From: Romanomermis culicivorax
Lineage: Eukaryota > Nematoda > Enoplea > Mermithida > Mermithidae
Direction of reading: 5' to 3'
Assembly (NCBI GenBank): GCA_963922205.1
Contig: CAWUHX010000062.1
Span: forward strand, 620,001 to 684,000
DNA length: 64,000 nt
Positions 57,002 through 64,000 of this stretch are shown piece after piece. A model generated the notes under the pieces. The model saw only the letters and a program-made list of their open reading frames with translations, was not told where the DNA came from and ran no database searches. Each line of letters begins with the position of its first letter. The first letter of the stretch is position 1. Made by a program: the position numbers and the translations under genes.

Positions 57002-60000
57002 ATGTCGAAATTAGGCGTTGCGCCTTTCGCGCGAAATTATTGCGCACACGCCGACCACGTTAAGGCGGGCCAACCGCAAGGCCGCCAAAACAATCGTTAT
57101 TTTTTGACCGACGGTAAGTTTTTATTTAATTATTTCTTGGTATGTGGGACGAATTCGCCCATTTAGGTGTCTTAGGAATGATTTCTTCACGCTCAATTTT
57201 CTGAATGGGCCAACCAAGGGGAAAACGAGTTCGAAGAAAAGTTTCTAAAAATGTTAGGATAGGTGAAAAGAAAAAACCTAATGGATTTACGGCCCTAAAA
57301 AGCCAAAGTCTAATGGTTTTTACCTTGGATCCGATTCCGAAGCATTTATTTTTGGTTTTATTAAAGCCCCTGGTTTACTAAATTTATTTCTTGGATTAAT
57401 TAAAACCTTAATTGGTTATTTATTCATTACTTAATTTTGGTACCGAGGCGTGAAGTTATCGCTAGGGTAAGTGGTAAATTGACGGCGGCCGACGTCGAGA
57501 AGCGAAAGGTGGTGCAGATGTGAGGTTCCTGAAAAATTGGTGTAGCATTTGCGTTAACCACTGGGCCTGCTTACTTTATGACTTTGACACCTAACCTCAC
57601 TAATTAATTTATTTTTCCCCACGCTAAATCTTTTTCCTAATTTGGTGCCGGTCAAAGTTGATTATTTATTTGGTGGTGGTGGCCTAATGCCTGATTTATA
57701 AAGGGTCAAGGGGCAAATTCTTTTTGATTTTTAGACTACAACATCAAGCGTCTGGTCCGCGTCGGAGAAATCGAACAATGGTTCGCCGGCGCGATGGGTT
57801 ATTGGCCGCAGCGACCAATGGAACCCGAACGGGTTCACGGCGGCAACGTCGAACCAATCCTGAAGCAATTGGCCACAAGCCAGTTTCGGGGGCTAGGCGT
57901 TGTCGGATTTGACGTCGAAAAGGTCAAGAAGACCGAGGTATGTATTATACCTTATAAGGTAGCGATCCAGAACCCGGAAGGGAAAGAGTTCGCTAGGCTG
58001 GTGTCATTTGCACACATAGATGGTTCCAGCTTTGTGATCGACCTTACAACATTGAAGCCGCAGGAATGGGATCTTTTGATTTCATTCCTGGCATCGGTGG
58101 ATCGTTTCTTGGTCGGTTTCAAAGTTGTGGACGATCTGGTTGCAATTTTGAACGTCTACGGATCCGGGTCAGGGGCCTCGGCTCATGATAAGACGAAAAT
58201 TATACAGGCCCGTATACTCCAAGGATTTGGAAAATATTGGGACTGTGAAATTTGCGTCAGATTGATGACGGGGCCCATGGCCAATCACGCTCGTGATTTA
58301 GGATTGTGTCCTGAAAACCTTGGGTTAAAAGGACTTTTCACCGAATTTTACTTGGCTGATGTCGGCAAATACCAATGCGACTTCGGTGACAAAAAGATTC
58401 GAGAAAAGTTCTTGGCCCCCAAGATTCAAGACACAGAAATTGTGTATGCTGGCCTGGACGCCTATTATTCAATTGCCGTATTTTTAGGGTTCTTTCACTA
58501 CGGGTTTTGCGGTGAATTGAGTGGGGTTACGGCAACGTACCCCCATGATATTGTATCGCCGGCCCAAGTGAAGACCTTGGCCTTCCGCTTTTATACGGTG
58601 TACTCTCAAGACCTAACGGGGTTCGAGGATCGAAACTTCGTAGATGAGAAGGACATCGTAAAGAGGCAGTTGTTCAAGGTCTACCATATGATGCGGCAAG
58701 AGGTAATGGCCAGGTGGGCTACACAATTTCATAATGACTTGCCAGAATATTCGTGTCCTGCGGATATTAAAAATCCCGCTAAAGCTACGGACCACACTTT
58801 ACTGTCTGGGGTTTATCCCAAGGCGCTAAAAGCTGGTCCAAGCAAAAAGAAAACAAATCAGTGGGAAGACGTAAGTGATCCGGAGGACATGGATACAATG
58901 GAACAACAAGTCAATAGGACAAACGAGGTGATAAACCGACTGCATACAGAAATGTTGCAAGGGGTTTCATTTTTCAAATTGACGGATCCTGTGGATGTTG
59001 TATGGTATATCACAGCCGGTCTTGCCATGAATAAGACTCCTCGACAGGACTGGTCGAAGCAGCTTCAATCGTTTCAACTCGGAACGGACTGCTACGAACC
59101 AGTGGAAATCGACACCGGTATGGCTAAGTACGACAGGGATCACTGGATGGCGGACTTGAGGAATTACGAGCATGTCATGGACTCAACAAAGTTTCCTGCG
59201 TTGGAAAAGGCATGCAACCTAATTCCTCTACCATTCTTTGTTTTCTGGCCTCATAGCCGTGCCGAGTACGATTACATACTGAGGGAATTATTGAATTATA
59301 ATTTCCTCAAATCCTACTCGAAGGAGGATGCAGAGTTAATAAAGAAGATGGCATGGAAGACCGATGACAGGGTTTTACAGAATTACGACATAGTAGCATC
59401 CTTACCGCCAACGGAACCTGAACATGCTGTAAAAGGCAAAAGGGTTACGACCTGGCAAAATAGGTTTGGTTTTATGCCTATTCGGTTGCGCTTGCGCAAC
59501 AAAATAGGTTCTCCAATTTCGACGGAAAAAGCAAAGGACAATATTACCCATAACAAGGATTATTGGGCCAACTGCTTTTTCTACGTCAGATTCTACTATG
59601 CGGAATTCGGTAGTAAAACCCCGTCACTGCGATATGGCCTATCACCAGACACGCCTACTCTTCAGACGGGTCAGATCAGATGTATACCGGCTGATTATCC
59701 GTTGTATACTATTGAATTTCCTGAAAAGTGTATTCACCGGAGGCCTCTGCCGTCGGAATTACCTATGGTTACCTATTCATACGGTAATCAAACCAAACAA
59801 TCCGATTTCAGGACGAAATCTGATATACTAGACCCTGATAATGAACCCACAGTTCAAACGGGTCTAGTGGACGAGGACGTCACGGAATTGGAAAGTGAGG
59901 ATGAGGATAATTCCGCACTCCTGGGAGAGGAAAGCTGCAAGGAGGTTGACGACGAAGACGCATTATTGTATATTTCGATCGCCGACCCCCAAGTAGCCGA

Positions 60001-61798
60001 ATCTGCGGTGACAGCACCTTCTGTCACGCAGTTGCAACCGCAACCACAAGTTGTGACGCAGCTGCAGACGGAAATGCTGCCGCCGCCGCCTGGCTTACCT
60101 ACGCTACAAGTCACACAAACATCTATGGATGCGAGTCAGTACTTGTCTAGCGTAGAAAGTCAAGCGCAATCGGAAGAAATTCCGATTACCCAGGATGAGC
60201 AGAACGTCTATGATCAGGCATATATTAATGAGTACATGGATGCCGAAGGTGGAAAGAAGAAGGAGGAAGAGCAGACGGCAGGGACACCTAGCCATACTGT
60301 GGTGGAAACACCACAAGAGCTAGCGGCCCGGCTGGCTGAAGAGGATAAGGAAATTCAAGTATTAGCCTTGACCTGGGACAAAGAAGGTGTTCCCGGATAC
60401 TATACTGCTGAGGCGATAAAAAATATGAAAATAAAAGGACTAAATGATAGGCAAATTTTCGTTAACTTGAAAAAGAAACGAAAAACAAAAGCCCGTCAGG
60501 AGAAGAAAAAGGTAGAAAAGGCAATTGCGCAGCCTGCAAAGGTTACGCAGCCGAAACCCGCCAAAACTTCTGCTCCGGCTTCAGCAACGGTATCCGTGAC
60601 CACCGTATCTTCAACTACTCCTGTGTCGCAGACTGTCTCTACAGGTACTTTATCGATGGCAACGAGTCAGTCCACGCAATTTGTGTCGCAGGCTATGGAC
60701 ACCTCTGCTTCCGGACGGCGTCAGCCTAAGGTGCAGGGAGCTCCTAGCAAGCCACAGGTTGCAGGACAAAAAGTTCAAATCTTTACACCAGGAAAGATAA
60801 AGCCGTTAACTCTGGTTACTGTTGACCCAAATCAACAAACACCAGAAATGACGGTGGAGTTATTCCGGGATGTATTGTTGGATTTTTGGCAAGTCACCAA
60901 AGATAAAAGTAGAGCCAGAGGTCCAATTTCTTTTGCTACACCGGAATTGGCTAATTATTTCTGCGACGAGCAGTTTGAAGATCCAGAGATTTGGCTGATG
61001 GTCAATAAAGCGGTCAGGACTATATACAAACTGTATCAGCCACAGTTTGATGTCCAAGGTGGATTTTTATACGACTCGCGAAATATTCCAGAGCCACTAT
61101 GGGATAGGATCATTCGTGAGATTGTCCTTGAATGGCTCACGGAATATCGAGCGAGTGTCGTATTTGCAGCTGTCAGATATTTGTGTATGATGATATTCCT
61201 TATGCTTGACTATGCACCACTTACGGCTGAGCAGATCGGTAAACGATCGGTCTCAGCCAAAGTGTTTGCAAACATCATGCTGTTACAGGAATATCGGAGT
61301 GCCACTGCTTCGGATGTTTTCAAGACTGCCTATCGCTTGGTGATGTATAATTACAGTCAACAAGCGGCGGAGATGGATGTCAAAAGGTCAGGTAGCCCAA
61401 GTCCTCCGACTACTGTTAAATTTAGCAAAGTTCAGAACGATGCGGGACAGACCTTTCGGGCACCCGGACCCGCAAGCAGTCAAACTGGTGGTCAAGGAGC
61501 CACGGTTGGTATAGCCAACCAGGTCTTCGCTGGCCCCAGTTCTGGCACTGGGCAAGCCTCCAGAACCGTTCCGAAACAACAGCAACCTATACAGCATCTA
61601 CAGGGTGCTAGGGGAGCTCGTGGAGGACGGGGAAGGGGTGCCCAACCAGGCCAGTTTCATTTTAACAATCCGAACAGGGGCAGAGCTGGTTACGTTGGTG
61701 GCCGAGGTATATACCGAGGACAACACCCTCGTGGTGCATTCCGAGGTCGTGGAGGTCATCAACAAGGCCAGCAGCAAGGCGGCGGGCAGCAACAATAA
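57002..61798 (+). CDS. ORF3 of element C: DEDDy 3'-5' exonuclease-like protein with RGG tail (2 exons)
   Basis: Exon 1 57002-57113 and exon 2 57735-61798 (intron 57114-57734, GTAAGT..TTTTTAG, phase 1) encode 1391 aa. Exonuclease motifs of the RNase D/WRN/Egalitarian type are VVGFDVEKV (Asp97, Glu99), VGFKVVDDL (Asp170/171) and VYAGLDAYYSI (Tyr275, Asp279). They form a complete DEDDy set for two-metal 3'-5' nucleolysis. Then come conserved blocks shared with A and B2, an acidic and Pro/Gln-rich linker (~700-1050), a helical-looking block (~1075-1196) and a Gly-Arg-rich RGG tail (~1326-1391) typical of RNA binding. No signal peptide or membrane segment, so it is not an envelope protein. The exon 1 start is chosen because B2 shows the same exon and intron phase. 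Substrate unknown. Confidence 0.87.
57114..57734 (+). other. phase-1 intron of ORF3 (621 bp)
   Basis: Donor G|GTAAGT and acceptor TTTTTAG|AC. The same position and phase occur in B2 (25265-25848, 584 bp). The 5' end of this intron is the only interruption between a conserved exon 1 peptide and exon 2. Confidence 0.8.
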
Positions 61799-62522
61799 TT
61801 TTTAGCCGCCAAAATCTTGGTCAAAAATCCTCCATTCTTGACTCCATTTCATTTATTCAAAAAATACAAAAAACACAAAAACATAAAAAATTACAAAAAT
61901 CCAAAAACATTATAAAACATAAAATACAAAAATATTATTTAAACTTTTGGTTGTGTTGTTGCCTTTCAAAAAATCTCATTTTTGGCCAAGCTCATCGCTT
62001 GAGTCCACATTTTTGGTTTAATTTTCTTTCACTTATTTTGCATTTGTTATTTTTTCTTGTATTTTAATCTCGTCATTTTGCCTCGTATTTTTCTTGTCGT
62101 TCTTTCGGTGTCTTGTAAATTTTTCTTGTTATTTGTGCCTCGTATTTTAAAATTTTTGCTCAATTTTTTCGCCCTACTAGTTTTGTAAATATTTGTTCGC
62201 CATATCGTATTTTAAATTTTTTCCGTACAAAAAATTGGCGACGAACCGAAAGGGGCGATGGAGCGGACGAAAGTAGCCGATTACTGCAAGGATTGGGACG
62301 CTGCTGCCAAAGACACTCCACATCACTCAATGGGACGAAGCGATCGACTGTGGAGGAAGGTACCTAGGAGCCTCAAGGCACGCTGGCGAAGCCAGGGAAA
62401 AGTCAAGCCGATGCAGAGTCGTCGATCCGTCAGATGCTGGATCAGTGATCGATCGTGCCGCGGCATCTCAGTGGACAGACCTAGGTAACCTTGTAAAAAG
62501 ACTTGACGTTGGAGGTGGTCTT

Positions 62523-62582
62523 GACCCGTACACCCTTCGGGGTCAGGTCAGGACGATTATGACCCGTACACCCTTCGGGGTC
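62523..62582 (+). ncRNA. twin RNA hairpin motif in element C 3' UTR
   Basis: GACCCGTACACCCTTCGGGG followed by TC occurs twice (62523-62544 and 62561-62582), and GACCC can pair with GGGTC in each. Tandem identical hairpins near the 3' end could act in RNA packaging, export or transfer; this is inference. Confidence 0.5.
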
Positions 62583-62681
62583 GGATCATAATCCTTTTAA
62601 GTTGGGATCCAGTAGTAGGTCACACCGTAAAAGGTAAAAGTCCTGCTCACGGTTTCCTTCTTCACCTCCCGTTGGTCAGTT

Positions 62682-62696
62682 TCAAGGCCCGAGGGA
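62682..62696 (+). promoter_or_regulatory. weak polypurine tract of element C
   Basis: AAGGCCCGAGGGA directly precedes the 3' LTR. It is interrupted by CCC, so poorer than the tract of element A. Confidence 0.4.
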
Positions 62697-63312
62697 TGTT
62701 GGGGATGTGCTTACGGCAGTAGCAATCCCACATCTATGCAAAATTGGTGAATCGACAAAGTTACGATTCCACCAAAAAGGAAGAAAACATTATTATTATT
62801 ATTCGTGTTTACCTTCACAATTTTGGTGTGTTTCGGGCGAGTCGCGTCCGTTATAAATTGTATTGTACTGTTTCGCCTAGTAAAGGCCGACGCTGACAGC
62901 CCCACACCATATTTGCATAATATTATTATAATAATTATTTATTATTTATACTATTATTATTACTCGCGCATTGAGCGGTTGGAGGGAGTCGTCTTACACG
63001 GGAGCCAAGCCAAGGTGAAGCCCCAGTCCTTTTGGATATTATTGAAGTGAGTTCTGTGTATTTGTGTGAACCTTTAGGAGGCATCTGGGGAGACCCTGAG
63101 TGCCCTTCGATTGCAAGAGTTAGAGTTTCCAGTTACTTATTAGTGACTGAAGGTTGTGTTTATTTCTGCTTAAGGACTGTTGCACTGTGTTCAGTTGATT
63201 GCTAATAGGAAGCTCCTTTGAGTGACCTACAGTAGTCGATTGAGTACAAGCCGATAGGACTTGAGTTATATTGCTGACATCTTCGGATCTAAGCAGAGAA
63301 GTAAACATAACA
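62697..63312 (+). repeat. 3' LTR of element C (616 bp)
   Basis: TGTTGGGG...CATAACA, with the same ends as the 5' LTR. The extra 11 bp come from an ATT microsatellite expansion (62790-62802) and similar small changes. Confidence 0.92.
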
Positions 63313-63517
63313 CAGGAAATTGATGAGCGATTTCTTTCATTATATCATTGAAAGGTGTCTTGTCATAAATCTTTCGCCACCAATAAGCAGCTAAATGTCC
63401 TGGTAACAAAATTTCGGATTTACCCCGCATTTTGCGAACTAATTCAGTTTTAACATGTCCCCAGGACAAAAATTGTTTTTGACAAAAAATGAAATTTGTT
63501 TTTGATAAAAAATGCAA
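63313..63517 (-). pseudogene. ISXO2/Merlin-like transposase C-terminal fragment
   Basis: On the minus strand one frame reads WGHVKTELVRKMRGKSEIL, then LPGHLAAYWWRKIYDK and PFNDIMKEIAHQFP. This resembles the end of ISXO2-like/Merlin transposases (W.hvK..lr.mRG....LLp.yLaEy.WR....pF..i...ia.qfP). The match stops exactly at the LTR border (63312), so element C truncates it. The catalytic core is absent here, and the matching half is not present at the other end of element C. Confidence 0.5.
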
Positions 63518-64000
63518 AATTTGTAATGTGTAAAGTGTTATTTTTACTTTTTAAAGCTGTTAATTGCGTAGTTTTCATATTACTTTTTGAGTTTTATGTG
63601 AAAAGTGTACTGTAAAACGACATCGGCTTACTGTAGGAAAAAATTGACATGATTTTTGAACTCCACGGTATCGATTTACCTAGGTTACTATGTTACATAT
63701 GCAAATTTCACAATGGTTCACAAAATATGAAGTCTGGTGCACGTACTACACTAATACCTCAACTACATGCATAGATGTCACAGTATGCAACAATATGTTA
63801 TAACAACAGTATGCTGCAACTTTAGAACACATAACTTGTTCAAAGATTTCGGTTCAGTTGAAAATTAATGGGGGTGCCACGCGGCGCAGCAAAAATGACA
63901 AAAACCTATTACCGCGCCGCACCAGCTGGCGCCCTTCTTTAGTAAGAATAATTTTTTTGGGTTTTGACATTCTGTGACGCTGGAATGTGATCAAAAGTCG
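63518..64000. other. non-coding end of window with dispersed repeat
   Basis: AT-rich. 63758-63866 is the inverted partner of 44557-44660. A GC-richer patch at 63870-63935 resembles 45425-45490. No gene. Confidence 0.5.

Larger units (their letters stand above)
61799..62696 (+). other. 3' untranslated region of element C
   Basis: A T-rich part with recurring TCTTGT/CGTATTTT phrases (61990-62220) is followed by a GC-richer part. A 76-aa open frame (62258-62488, ATG, basic) begins just after ATTGGCGACGAACCG (near 62232), which resembles a primer-binding site of other Ty3 elements. I see no domain in it. The region is ~550 bp longer than the equivalent in element A. Confidence 0.5.
49281..63312 (+). 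mobile_element. full-length Ty3/Gypsy-type LTR retrotransposon, element C
   Basis: A 14.0-kb unit has LTRs at both ends, one Gag-Pol frame (Gag, protease, RT, RNase H, integrase: the Ty3 order, with integrase last) and a separate spliced third ORF. The LTRs look ~98% identical and both long frames are uninterrupted, which suggests recent activity. Bases flanking the LTRs (CAGTT before, CAGGA after) do not form a convincing target duplication. Confidence 0.92.

Noticed and set aside
57002..61798. Envelope (env) gene in the post-pol position
   Set aside because: No signal peptide, no membrane segment, no Cys-rich ectodomain; motifs are those of an exonuclease and the tail is RGG-rich.

Overview
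This is nuclear DNA from an unidentified invertebrate-like animal. The evidence is spliceosomal introns with GT..AG ends, AT-rich non-coding sequence, Ty3/Gypsy LTR retrotransposons, Tc1-like and hAT-like DNA transposons, and many MITEs, fold-back elements and satellites. Only one apparently intact host gene is visible. No bacterial operons, rRNA genes or CRISPR arrays were seen.

Layout: 1-4.5 kb is the 3' end of a Ty3-type element (A): the open C-terminal part of its third ORF, a polypurine tract, and a probable LTR carrying a MITE. 6.2-12.4 kb holds MITEs, two arrays of a ~97-bp satellite arranged as a large inverted repeat, and a fold-back element. 13.0-14.05 kb is a broken Tc1-like transposase. 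14.2-28.1 kb holds two decayed Ty3 elements in tandem: B1 (gag, protease, start of RT) and B2 (gag to integrase plus the third ORF, cut by a 427-bp MITE). 28-32.5 kb is repeats. 33.1-36.1 kb (minus) is a four-exon 2-oxoglutarate/Fe(II) oxygenase gene that runs up to a 100-N gap; a SMART cDNA adapter sequence lies on the far side. 36.2-43.3 kb holds a diverged LTR with a hAT MITE inside it, a 1.2-kb pyrimidine tract, and exons of a degenerate host-type gene plus a SET-like exon. 43.8-49.2 kb is repeats, including a second satellite/fold-back composite. 49.28-63.31 kb is a nearly intact Ty3-type element (C) with ~98% identical LTRs, a 2202-aa Gag-Pol and a separate, spliced 1391-aa third protein. 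The window ends with a fragment resembling an ISXO2/Merlin-type transposase.

The main discovery candidate is the third protein (ORF3) of this Ty3 lineage. It sits after pol, where other elements carry env. It has no visible signal peptide or membrane segment. Instead it begins with a DEDDy-type 3'-5' exonuclease-like domain (RNase D/WRN/Egalitarian type) with D-x-E, D and Y-x3-D residues in place, and ends in an RNA-binding-like tail (RGG repeats in C; element A has an RS-rich segment instead). Three diverged copies (A, B2, C) are collinear. In both copies where the 5' end is visible (B2, C), ORF3 starts with a short exon separated by a ~0.6-kb phase-1 intron at the same codon. A retroelement that keeps an intron must reverse-transcribe unspliced RNA while expressing ORF3 from spliced RNA.
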